Source: Nocardia crassostreae
Lineage (GTDB): Bacteria > Actinomycetota > Actinomycetes > Mycobacteriales > Mycobacteriaceae
Direction of reading: 5' to 3'
DNA: 64,000 nt
Assembly (NCBI RefSeq): GCF_001613405.1
Contig: NZ_BDCH01000019.1
Coordinates: forward strand, 310,001-374,000
Below, in pieces: positions 10,301 through 16,172 of the stretch. The notes below the pieces were generated by a model, which was given only the letters and a program-made list of their open reading frames with translations, searched no databases and was not told the DNA's origin. The position numbers and the translations under genes are program-made. The stretch's first letter is position 1. Every line of letters starts with the position of its first letter.

Positions 10301-11955
10301 CGTCCGGTCCCGTGGAGGAGGCGCTGTGCGCGGTGTTCGCCGATGTGCTGGGGATCGATCGGGTCGGCGCGGACGACGATTTCTTCGCCCTGGGCGGCGA
10401 CAGCATTCTGTCCACCCGGGTGGTGGCGCGAGCGCGCGCCCGCGGACTGGCTTTCACCCCGCGTGATGTGCTCGAGCAGCGGACGGCGGCGGCCCTGGCT
10501 CTGGTGACGTCCGAAGGCGGTGGCGCCGCGACCCTGCCGGAGATCACCGGCGGCGGTGTCGGCGAGATGGCGCTGGGACCGGTGGCGCGGTGGCTGATGG
10601 ATCTGGGCGGGAGCATCGACCGCTTTCACCTCTCCGTGCTGGTGCGCCTGCCGCGCGGCATCGACCGCGCGGGCCTGACGGCGACCCTGCAAGCGGTGCT
10701 GGACCGGCACGACATGCTGCGAGCCCGCCTGTGCCGCAACGGAACCGAGGCGCGCCCGGACTGGCGGCTCATTGCCGCCCCGACCGGATCGGTGGCCGCG
10801 GACTCGCTGCTGCGCCGGGTACCGGTGGACGACGACGCGACGCCGCTCGGCGAGGTGTGGGAATCGGCTGTGGCCGAACTGAATCCGCATACGGGCGCGG
10901 TGCTGCGGGCGGTCTGGCTCGACGGCGGACCCGACCGGCCCGGCCGCTTGCTGCTTGTGGCGCACCACCTGGTGCTGGATGGGGTGTCGTCACGGATCGT
11001 CATCGAGGAACTGGCCTCGGCCTGGTCGCAGGTCGCGGCCGGAACCGCACCCACCCTGGACCCCGGGGGCACCTCCATGCGCACCTGGACGCACACCCTC
11101 GAAACCGAGGCGCGCTCCCCCGCCCGCATCGCCGAACTGCCCATGTGGCAATCCATGCTCGACGGCCCCGACCCCCTGCCCGGCCTGCGCCCCCTGGACC
11201 CCGCCGTCGATGTCACCTCCCGATCCTGCCGCGTCCACGCGGGCGTCGACCCCCAGGTGACGGCCGCCATCCTCGGCGAGGTCCCCGCCGCCCTGAACAC
11301 CGAAATCGGCGAGGTACTCATGGCCACCCTGGGAGTGGCTGTCGCACAATGGCATCGCCGCCACAACCGGGAAATCCCGTCGGTCCTCCTGCGCCTCGTC
11401 GGCCACGGCCGCGAGGAACAGATCGCCGGAGCCGACCTGTCCCGCACGGTGGGCTGGTTCAACTCGATGTTCCCGATCCGCGTCGACCTGTCCGGCATCG
11501 ACCTCACCGCCGCCGCCGCAGGAGGCCCGGAGCTGGCGACGGTCGTCGCCTCCGTCCGCCACCTCTTGCACGCGATCCCCGACAAAGGTCTCGGCTACGC
11601 CCTGCTCCGCTACCTGAACCCCGACACCGCCGCCCACCTACCCGCCGACATGCCCGGCCAGATCTGCTTCAACTACCTGGGCCAAATCCGCACCGGCACC
11701 GACACCTCCGCCCCCTGGACCCAAATCACCGATTCCTTCTACGAATCCATGCCCGACCCCGCCCTCACCGTAGCCGCCCCCCTGGACATCACCGCCATAG
11801 TCCTCGACGGCCACCTCGTCACCGAACTCCGCTTCCCCGACACCCTCCTGAACCCCACCGATATCCAAGACCTGGCCAATACCTGGACAACAGTCCTCTC
11901 AGCCACGGCCCGATCCCTCACCGCCACCGCCATGGAGGTTCCTCGGGCCGGGTAA
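7360..11955 (+). CDS. Non-ribosomal peptide synthetase module C-A-T-E, predicted serine, 1531 aa
   Basis: The domains, in order, are as follows. An N-terminal condensation domain has HHAVLDG near residue 137. An adenylation domain (about 470-970) has core A3 FTSGSTGRPKG near 622, YGPTEA near 768 and YRTGD near 850. A carrier domain has the LGGDS serine near 1012. A C-terminal epimerisation domain (about 1050-1531) has HHLVLDG near 1202 and GWFNSMFPIRVDL near 1365. Reading the specificity residues by alignment to GrsA gives D-V-W-H-F-S-L-I-H-K, very close to serine codes (EntF-like), so D-Ser is predicted. The module begins with C and lacks a thioesterase, so partners are needed for acyl donation and release. 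The GTG at 7360 has GAGGAG 9 nt upstream. It lies 69 bp after the VioB-like gene. Confidence 0.9.
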   Translation: METVCTTLDLTRAQLGQWLAVPPADGSAGTVALCVEIKGLVYARLLERACTDEFTAAGTGLIRFGERDGIPFQWLADTIGSPLRSVDLTADPDPVDAAHRWMRRDHTAPLAMIDNPLTSLALLKVGAEHYFWYMRSHHAVLDGVGGLGLATRIAERYSALVAGREPAPYRGLSVGDLLELENRYRASDRFRSDRDYWSGRLGELRRPSSAAAAESGRPELRAHGALPAELCTRLETLAAEARTSIARLLVAALCAFEAAMTGERAGVFSLATARRTTAALRSSGGMLANLVPIGLDCGFPLTRDELIRSATAEVTTALRHSRYRYEDIRRDAGAAQGDRDIFGPTVDLMFFDTTLRFGETQGTVEILTAGRTEGLHIDIYRTGPDAPIAVNLIGNADLYTESDIRRRLDRLLHFLTEFLTLPGGTPLGRINLLGPDERRQVLRLGTGDALTDRRRPNACTETDPGAVSAATLAAMFTARTAACPDAVALRYAGESLSYGEFAREVHRLARYLIAHGVGPGTVVGVAMTRSMDLLTGMYAVLMAGGAYLPVDPALPAERIAYMTETARPGCVLTTARDRVRTELPAALRTVEIDRLALRDFADSPIDDTERIAPLRPDDLAYVIFTSGSTGRPKGVMVTHASITAQLGWFQTEYPVEPADVMLHKTPITFDVSIWELLWPILSGARLVIAEPDGHADPLYLAALIASERVTLAHFVPAVLGAFLAETDPASYPTLRQVFCSGEALPPDLAARLRDRDIAVHNLYGPTEATIHVTFHPVGDADTELVPIGAPVADTRAFVLDAWLRPVPSRVPGELYLSGIQLARGYAERPGLTADRFVANPFDHDQRMYRTGDLVRWGASGALEYLGRTDFQVKIHGVRIEPGEIEAVLSAHAAVDRAVVIAHRPDRDRDAQLIGYVLPGARGLGGAPLPDALREYAADRLPPYMVPAHIVELDEWPVTANGKLNRAALPAPAAERVAYRTPSGPVEEALCAVFADVLGIDRVGADDDFFALGGDSILSTRVVARARARGLAFTPRDVLEQRTAAALALVTSEGGGAATLPEITGGGVGEMALGPVARWLMDLGGSIDRFHLSVLVRLPRGIDRAGLTATLQAVLDRHDMLRARLCRNGTEARPDWRLIAAPTGSVAADSLLRRVPVDDDATPLGEVWESAVAELNPHTGAVLRAVWLDGGPDRPGRLLLVAHHLVLDGVSSRIVIEELASAWSQVAAGTAPTLDPGGTSMRTWTHTLETEARSPARIAELPMWQSMLDGPDPLPGLRPLDPAVDVTSRSCRVHAGVDPQVTAAILGEVPAALNTEIGEVLMATLGVAVAQWHRRHNREIPSVLLRLVGHGREEQIAGADLSRTVGWFNSMFPIRVDLSGIDLTAAAAGGPELATVVASVRHLLHAIPDKGLGYALLRYLNPDTAAHLPADMPGQICFNYLGQIRTGTDTSAPWTQITDSFYESMPDPALTVAAPLDITAIVLDGHLVTELRFPDTLLNPTDIQDLANTWTTVLSATARSLTATAMEVPRAG

Positions 11956-12244
11956 TGGCCGGTCGGTCGGAAGGAGTCACCAGCGTCCACCGGAGCGGCC
12001 GGGGAAGAATGCCGTTCCGGACGCGGGAACGCCTGCTCCCACAGTGGCGAGATTCCGTGGGTGAATGCCCACGACGAGGGAAGCCATGACCGACACCGCC
12101 GCGGCTGCCGCCCTGGAATGCGTCCAGGGCAATCTGCACAATGGCCGGTACCCCATGCTCGTCGAACGCGCCGCCCACCGGCCAGTCTCCGTCGACACCG
12201 TCCGGGACCGGCAGTCGACCCCGACGCCAAGGAGCGCTTGTGGA

Positions 12245-12688
12245 TCAGGAGTTGCCGTACACGCGGTCCGGGACAACGAGTACGACGGTGCGGCGCTCGG
12301 CAGCCATGACCCTGTCCTACTCGTCCCAGTCCTCATGGGTGCCGCCAGCCGCGGTGAACACCTCGCGCAACAGGAGCCGCAGCCGTTCGGCGTCGATGCC
12401 GGGGGCCGGGTCGTCCGGCCCGGCGATCCACACCGAGCCCTCGACCGCAGCCCACTGCCAGCCGACCCGAGCGACAACGGTCATGCGGGGCCGGGCGCGC
12501 AAGTTCCTCAACTTGCGCGTACCGCCGACGAGCACAATCCCCACCACCTGCTCGCCCGTGTCCGGATGCTTCAGCACTCCGGCATTGACGAGAGACGACT
12601 GAATCGTGCCGTCCGCCCGCAGTGTCGAGACGACACAGAGTCCATGATCGCCCAGGATCAACCCGGCGAAGTCCGCAAGATCGGTCAC
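12245..12688 (-). pseudogene. PPOX-class F420-dependent enzyme gene interrupted by an in-frame TAG
   Basis: From GTG 12688 the protein reads as a PPOX-class (pyridoxamine-phosphate-oxidase-fold) F420-dependent enzyme: VVSTLRADGTIQSSLVNAGV near residue 20, then RKLRNLRARPRMTVVAR. After the residues THEDWDE an amber codon stands at 12317-12319. The same frame then continues for 23 codons as DRVMAAERRTVVLVVPDRV and YGNS to TGA at 12245-12247. The DEYDRVMAAERR-type tail is normal for this family, so the TAG most simply replaces a tyrosine codon (one base change). The truncated 123-aa form would lack the last beta strand. The gene could be a pseudogene, carry a sequencing error, or be read through. 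Confidence 0.75.
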
Positions 12689-12898
12689 ATCCGGAGTCTA
12701 CGCATCCAGGAACGCGCAAGGGGCGCAAGAGAACATCCGCCGGGCCCTCTTAACCTGTTGCGCGAAATCGCATACTGCGGAGCTACTTTCGACCACCCCA
12801 TACGAGGGCCATCATGACGGTCGCCCTGAATCCGGGCTCTGCGACTGATCAATCCGACCAATCAAACTATGGAAAGAGCTGCTCACAGAAAGCGGAAA

Positions 12899-12944
12899 GG
12901 GGCTTACTCCGACCAGCGACCGAACGCTGATCGGAGTAAGCCCC
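12899..12944 (-). terminator. Intrinsic-type hairpin after tRNA-Val(CAC)
   Basis: A perfect 14-bp inverted repeat (12899-12912 with 12931-12944, arms GGGGCTTACTCCGA) with an 18-nt loop lies just past the CCA end of the leftward tRNA-Val. It should terminate that transcript and may also block transcription coming from the left. Confidence 0.75.
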
Positions 12945-12950
12945 TCATGG

Positions 12951-13022
12951 TGGTTCTAGCTGGGTTCGAACCAGCGACCCCTCGCGTGTGAGGCGAGTGC
13001 TCTCCCGCTGAGCTATAGAACC
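12951..13022 (-). tRNA. tRNA-Val(CAC)
   Basis: The leftward cloverleaf starts GGTTCTATAGCTCAGC and pairs with TAGAACC at the 3' end. The anticodon loop CTCACAC gives CAC (valine, GTG codons). CCA is encoded at 12948-12950. All arms are canonical. Confidence 0.95.
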
Positions 13023-13177
13023 AGGCAGTTCGCCACCGAAGCGGCTGCTCTTCGCGGCGTTTTCCGCCGCTCCGAACGAGAAAGAACACTAACACACACC
13101 CCCAGCATCCCACCAAATCGCGTGCACAACGCCGCAAAACCAGCCCCCCACCAGCCCGTCCCCCACGACACGCCAAA

Positions 13178-13258
13178 CGGTTCACACCCCTTCCCCTCGA
13201 TCCACACCCCTTCCCCGCGACGCCAGCGGGTGTGAACCAACACGAGAGGGTGTGAACC
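13178..13258. repeat. Cluster of four GGTTCACACCC-type 11-bp motifs
   Basis: In the intergenic stretch 13023-13414 (no gene seen) an 11-bp word occurs four times in 81 bp. GGTTCACACCC is at 13179-13189, a one-mismatch copy is at 13200-13210, and the inverse GGGTGTGAACC is at 13228-13238 and 13248-13258. Two copies point each way, which suggests a protein-binding cluster or a foldback structure. No owner is visible. Confidence 0.5.
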
Positions 13259-13294
13259 GGCCGGCGAATCACCGGTTGTTCGGGGAGGCGTTGC

Positions 13295-13314
13295 GAACTA
13301 CATGCTTGTAGTTC
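13295..13314. promoter_or_regulatory. Palindrome GAACTACA-N4-TGTAGTTC
   Basis: A perfect dyad with 8-bp arms and a 4-nt spacer lies about 30 bp upstream of the putative -35 of the tRNA cluster promoter. Its TACA/TGTA core resembles winged-helix (BlaI/CopY-type) operators, but the spacing differs and no such repressor is in the window. Confidence 0.4.
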
Positions 13315-13340
13315 ACTTTCACCCCCATCTACCAGGCGAT

Positions 13341-13370
13341 TTGTTGTCTGTGCAGATAGTCGGCTAATGT
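13341..13370 (+). promoter_or_regulatory. Putative promoter of the Gly-Cys-Val tRNA cluster
   Basis: TTGTTG and TAATGT are separated by 18 nt, about 45 bp upstream of tRNA-Gly. The GGCTAANGTT context recurs upstream of the other two tRNA-Gly(GCC) copies in this window (TAAAGT, TAAGGT), which supports it. Confidence 0.5.
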
Positions 13371-13414
13371 TCTCTCTCGTCAGCGGGACAGCCGAAAGGC
13401 CCCCGGGACGAAAT

Positions 13415-13487
13415 GCGGATGTAGCGCAGCTGGTAGCGCATCACCTTGCCAAGGTTAGGGTCGCGGGTTCGAATCCCGTCATCCGCT
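13415..13487 (+). tRNA. tRNA-Gly(GCC), copy 1
   Basis: A 73-nt cloverleaf with acceptor GCGGATG/CATCCGC and anticodon loop TTGCCAA (GCC). CCA is not encoded. Two more copies lie at 32949 and 47122; this one differs from them in the T-stem (GCGGG instead of GCGAG). Confidence 0.96.
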
Positions 13488-13510
13488 CGAGAGGCCAACA
13501 CGGCCTGCTT

Positions 13511-13581
13511 GGCGGTGTGGCCGAGTGGTGAGGCAACGGCCTGCAAAGCCGTGCACACGGGTTCGATTCCCGTCGCCGCCT
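13511..13581 (+). tRNA. tRNA-Cys(GCA)
   Basis: A 71-nt cloverleaf with acceptor GGCGGTG/CGCCGCC and anticodon loop CTGCAAA (GCA). It is the middle gene of the Gly-Cys-Val cluster that is common in actinobacteria. Confidence 0.95.
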
Positions 13582-13605
13582 CTTCTTCACTGAAGAGACA
13601 AACCC

Positions 13606-13680
13606 GCGCGATTAGCTCAGCGGGAGAGCGCTTCCCTGACACGGAAGAGGTCACTGGTTCAATCCCAGTATCGCGCACCA
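13606..13680 (+). tRNA. tRNA-Val(GAC), copy 1, with encoded CCA
   Basis: The acceptor is GCGCGAT/ATCGCGC and the anticodon loop CTGACAC gives GAC. CCA is encoded at 13678-13680. Its 3' end from 13654 onward is duplicated at 15125, the signature of an integration target. Confidence 0.96.
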
Positions 13681-13682
13681 GA
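13654..13682 (+). repeat. attL-like core: 3' end of tRNA-Val
   Basis: These 29 bp (T-arm through CCA plus two bases, beginning CTGGTTCAATCCC) are repeated without mismatch at 15125-15153 in the same orientation. The functional tRNA sits on this side. Confidence 0.8.
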
Positions 13683-13695
13683 GTTCGACCAGATC

Positions 13696-13722
13696 AGGCC
13701 CGGTTTCCACCGGGCCTTTCTA
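13696..13722 (+). terminator. Terminator after tRNA-Val(GAC) copy 1
   Basis: AGGCCCGGT (13696-13704) pairs perfectly with ACCGGGCCT (13709-13717) over a 4-nt loop and is followed by TTCT. Confidence 0.8.
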
Positions 13723-13733
13723 CTGTCATGAAC

Positions 13734-13892
13734 TCAACGTGAACTGACCGGTGTGAACTCAATCTGGACTGAGCCGCCGCTCACAGGTTCGCCCTTGGCA
13801 CTCAGCACAGTCCACGCCTCACGCCGTGATCGCAGCTCGATTGCGGGTGACGGAAGTTTCAGCATCATTGCGATCCGCGGATATACATCCAT
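13734..13892 (-). pseudogene. Possible N-terminal fragment of a tyrosine recombinase, 52 aa
   Basis: The leftward ORF from ATG 13892 reads MDVYPRIAMMLKLPSPAIEL, then RREAWTVLSAKGEPVSGG before diverging and stopping near the attL core. The W-T-V-x-x-x-x-G-x-P-V pattern recalls the first 40 residues of Tn554-type tyrosine recombinases, where a SAM-like N-terminal domain should follow. Here that domain is absent. The match is from memory of the family and short, so it is tentative. The location just inside the attL-like end of the element supports it. Confidence 0.35.
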
Positions 13893-13956
13893 TGCCCGAT
13901 CGCTGCCGTCGTACAGTCCAGATGGACACACGATCGCAGTTGGGGATCGAGGTGCG

Positions 13957-14238
13957 ATGATCGAACCGTCGGACGAGGCTCACGCCAAGGCGCACATCGC
14001 TGCGGCCAAGGAGCTGATTCTCGCCCTGCCGGACGGCAAAGAGTTCATCAATGCCGAAATCGAGAAGCTGATGAGCGACAACGCGTGGGCCGAGCTATCC
14101 GAGAAACGGCACATGGGAGGGGTCTACGGCGGGCTGCACCGCCGAGGAGACCTGCAAAAGGTAGACACTCAAGCGACTCCTGCACGATCGCACGGTGGGT
14201 TGACAACAGTGTGGCGACGCACCTGCCAGGGACCATAG
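13957..14238 (+). CDS. Hypothetical protein of the tRNA-Val element, 93 aa
   Basis: The ATG at 13957 follows GAGGTG by a few bases; an upstream in-frame extension to 13753 lacks a ribosome-binding site. The first 60 residues look like a soluble helical protein (EAHAKAHIAAAKELILALP, FINAEIEKLMSDNAWAELSE). The last 30 are basic and low-complexity, which may mean a shifted or eroded 3' end. No family is recognised. It lies 206 bp upstream of the membrane protein and within the att-like repeats, so it is probably cargo of the element. Confidence 0.5.
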   Translation: MIEPSDEAHAKAHIAAAKELILALPDGKEFINAEIEKLMSDNAWAELSEKRHMGGVYGGLHRRGDLQKVDTQATPARSHGGLTTVWRRTCQGP

Positions 14239-14303
14239 ATCGACCGAACGACATCACCCATTCTGGATTTGCCGGTTGTTGGACCAGAGCGAGCCCCCGA
14301 TCT

Positions 14304-14322
14304 GAGTTTGTTGAACAAACTC
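14304..14322. promoter_or_regulatory. Palindrome GAGTTTGTT-G-AACAAACTC upstream of the membrane protein
   Basis: A perfect dyad with 9-bp arms around one base lies in the 205-bp gap between the two element genes, about 120 bp before the ATG at 14444. It could be an operator or a small hairpin; there is no T-run. Confidence 0.4.
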
Positions 14323-14443
14323 AACAGTGGTTCTTCGATCCTCGTAGTTCAAGCCGGAAGATCTTCGATCCGATTGATCCACTGTCTTTGGGCGCCCAGG
14401 ATTCGTGCCAGGCTGAACTAGCAAAGTCTCGAACGGATTTCAG

Positions 14444-15100
14444 ATGAGCGAAGCATCTGACCCGAGCGCCTTCTTGATTGCGGAATTCAATGTCCTGCAT
14501 GGTCGAATAGCGCTGCTAGAGACGGCTCGCCGACATCAAATCAGCGTATACATGGCGGCGGTGGGCGCAGTCACAGCACTGGTCGGCGGCACGTATGCTC
14601 GAGCGAGTGCCGACTGGCAGCACCTTGGCTCGGTGGCTGGAGCTGTGCTCACGCTCGCTGGACTGATACTCATACGACAGCATCTGGTTGTTGCAGTCCA
14701 GATCGTAGTGCTCTATCGGCGCGCCGGACGGATCCGATGTTGGTTCGACGACAACCACAAAGGGCTTCGGCGCTACTTGCCGTGGATCCCGGGGGACGAT
14801 ACCCCGCCGTTTCGAGACTCCGCGACGTATTCGACCTTTGCACCGAAGGATCCGATCATGACCTTCGGCACGGCAGTGTCGGCAGGTCTCTTCGCGTTCT
14901 CGCTATCCGACACACTGCGTGCGCCGCTCACATTGGCAGTCGCAGTATCCGCGGCGGTCCTCGCACTCACCTACCTCGCACTTGCTCTGGCGGCACGCAG
15001 GTGGACCGAGTCTCTAGAAGCCGTAACCAAGGAGCCTTACAACATCCACTTTCCATATAGCACTCGAATCGAGTTCCCCGACCACCGAGGACATCGGTGA
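14444..15100 (+). CDS. Four-helix membrane protein carried by the tRNA-Val element, 218 aa
   Basis: A soluble N-terminal helix of about 30 residues (FNVLHGRIALLETARRHQ) is followed by two membrane segments near residues 35-52 and 62-88. A soluble loop of about 45 residues contains YLPWIPGDDTPPF. Two more membrane segments lie near 137-155 and 160-183, and the tail is short and polar. The arrangement resembles SLATT-type or other small pore-like membrane proteins of bacterial conflict systems, but no diagnostic motif is seen, so the function is open. Codon use is less GC-biased than in neighbouring genes, in keeping with transfer. It ends 24 bp before the attR-like repeat. Confidence 0.7.
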   Translation: MSEASDPSAFLIAEFNVLHGRIALLETARRHQISVYMAAVGAVTALVGGTYARASADWQHLGSVAGAVLTLAGLILIRQHLVVAVQIVVLYRRAGRIRCWFDDNHKGLRRYLPWIPGDDTPPFRDSATYSTFAPKDPIMTFGTAVSAGLFAFSLSDTLRAPLTLAVAVSAAVLALTYLALALAARRWTESLEAVTKEPYNIHFPYSTRIEFPDHRGHR

Positions 15101-15124
15101 GGACGAATGGAATCTGCCGCCGCG

Positions 15125-15153
15125 CTGGTTCAATCCCAGTATCGCGCACCAGA
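15125..15153 (+). repeat. attR-like core: displaced tRNA-Val 3' end
   Basis: This is an exact 29-bp copy of 13654-13682. Upstream sequence shows no tRNA 5' half, so it is only a 3' fragment. The bases after it (CAGAAAT) also occur after tRNA-Val copy 2 at 33111, suggesting this was the original downstream flank. Confidence 0.8.
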
Positions 15154-15164
15154 AATACCAGATC

Positions 15165-15190
15165 AGGCCCGGCTTATGCCGGGCCTATCT
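15165..15190 (+). terminator. Terminator displaced with the tRNA-Val 3' end
   Basis: AGGCCCGGC (15165-15173) pairs with GCCGGGCCT (15178-15186) over a TTAT loop. It is the likely ancestral terminator of the tRNA cluster. Confidence 0.7.
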
Positions 15191-15316
15191 GCTGTCTTGG
15201 GCTCGATCGAGTTCAGTATCGTCCGGGACCGCGGGGGGCGAGGACTACGAGGATCACGTGGTTCGCGGGGGGCTTCGGTGCGGGATCTTCGAGATACCCC
15301 ATTGGAGGAGGTATCG

Positions 15317-16153
15317 ATGAATTACGTGGTTACCGAGGACGGGACTCGGATTTGGTACAAGGATTGGGGGCCTGCGGCGGGGGTGCCGGTGGTGCCGGTG
15401 GTGCTCAGTCATGGGTGGCCGTTGAATTCTGATGCTTGGGAGAGTCAGGCGCTTTATTTGGCTGAGCATGGGTGTCGGGTTGTTGCGCATGATCGGCGGG
15501 GGCATGGGAGGTCGAGTCAGAGCTGGGACGGGAACGAGATGGATACGTATGCGGATGATCTCGCCGTTGTGGTGGAAGCCCTCGATCTGACCGGGGTGAC
15601 GCTGGTCGGGCATTCGACCGGGGGTGGGGAGGTTACCCGGTATATCGCTCGGCACGGTGCGGCGCGGGTGGCGAAGCTGGTGCTCGTTTCGGCGGTGCCG
15701 CCGTTCATGCTGCGGACCGAGGACAATCCGGAGGGGCTGCCGGTGGCGGTGTTCGATGCCATTCGGGCGGGTGAGCGGGCGTCGCGGTCGCAGTTGTATC
15801 GGGATCTGGCCGATGGGCCGTTCTTCGGGCACAACCGGCGCGGTGATGTTCCGCAGGGTATGCGGGATGCGTTCTGGTTGCAGGGGTTGGCGTCGGGGCA
15901 TCGGAATGCTTATGAGTGCATTGCGGCGTTCTCGGCCACGGACTTCCGGGCGGATCTGGCCGCGATCACCGTTCCCACCTTGGTCATTCACGGGGACGAC
16001 GATCAGATCGTGCCGTTCGAGGTGGGGGGTCAGCGTTCGGCCAAGCTCGTGGCGGGGGCCGAGTTGAAGGTTTATGCGGGGGCGGGTCATGCGCTGCCCG
16101 ATACCGAGAAGCAGCGGCTGTCCGAGGACCTGCTCACTTTCATTCGCTCGTGA
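15317..16153 (+). CDS. Alpha/beta hydrolase, cofactor-free haloperoxidase/esterase type, 278 aa
   Basis: This cytoplasmic alpha/beta hydrolase resembles non-haem chloroperoxidases and related esterases. The oxyanion region is SHGWPLNSD near 31. The nucleophile Ser100 lies in GHSTGGGEV. The acid is in HGDDDQIVP near 227, and the histidine in GAGHALPDTE near 257. The ATG at 15317 has a strong GGAGGAGG site 5 nt upstream. It is the first of three consecutive hydrolase genes on this strand, 19 bp before the next, so they are probably co-transcribed. Reported haloperoxidase activity in this family is often a side reaction, so the natural substrate is unknown. Confidence 0.85.
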   Translation: MNYVVTEDGTRIWYKDWGPAAGVPVVPVVLSHGWPLNSDAWESQALYLAEHGCRVVAHDRRGHGRSSQSWDGNEMDTYADDLAVVVEALDLTGVTLVGHSTGGGEVTRYIARHGAARVAKLVLVSAVPPFMLRTEDNPEGLPVAVFDAIRAGERASRSQLYRDLADGPFFGHNRRGDVPQGMRDAFWLQGLASGHRNAYECIAAFSATDFRADLAAITVPTLVIHGDDDQIVPFEVGGQRSAKLVAGAELKVYAGAGHALPDTEKQRLSEDLLTFIRS

Positions 16154-16172
16154 TCGCAAGGGAGACATCGCA

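Larger units (their letters stand above)
13654..15153 (+). mobile_element. Small integrated element or remnant at tRNA-Val, about 1.5 kb
   Basis: The segment between the two 29-bp copies of the tRNA-Val 3' end is inferred to be an integrated element. After the right copy comes a second rho-independent hairpin with the same GGCCCGG core as the one after the tRNA, as expected if integration displaced the original tRNA end and its terminator. The segment is less GC-rich than its flanks. It holds a possible recombinase fragment, a 93-aa ORF and a 218-aa membrane protein. No intact integrase is present, so it is either a decayed island or depends on helper functions. Confidence 0.65.

Noticed and set aside
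11956..12244. Possible small rightward gene at 12086 (MTDTAAAAALECVQGNL...) after the NRPS
   Set aside because: A GAGGGAAG site precedes the ATG, but the frame soon runs antisense through the PPOX gene and shows no domain. It may be a remnant; I could not support it as a gene. No thioesterase or MbtH gene is found here.
12814..12930. Short ORF of 36 codons before the tRNA-Val terminator
   Set aside because: It runs into the terminator stem, and the composition is not protein-like.
13179..13258. CRISPR array or DnaA-box origin
   Set aside because: The 11-bp words are too short, occur in both orientations and lack regular spacers. They do not match actinobacterial DnaA boxes.
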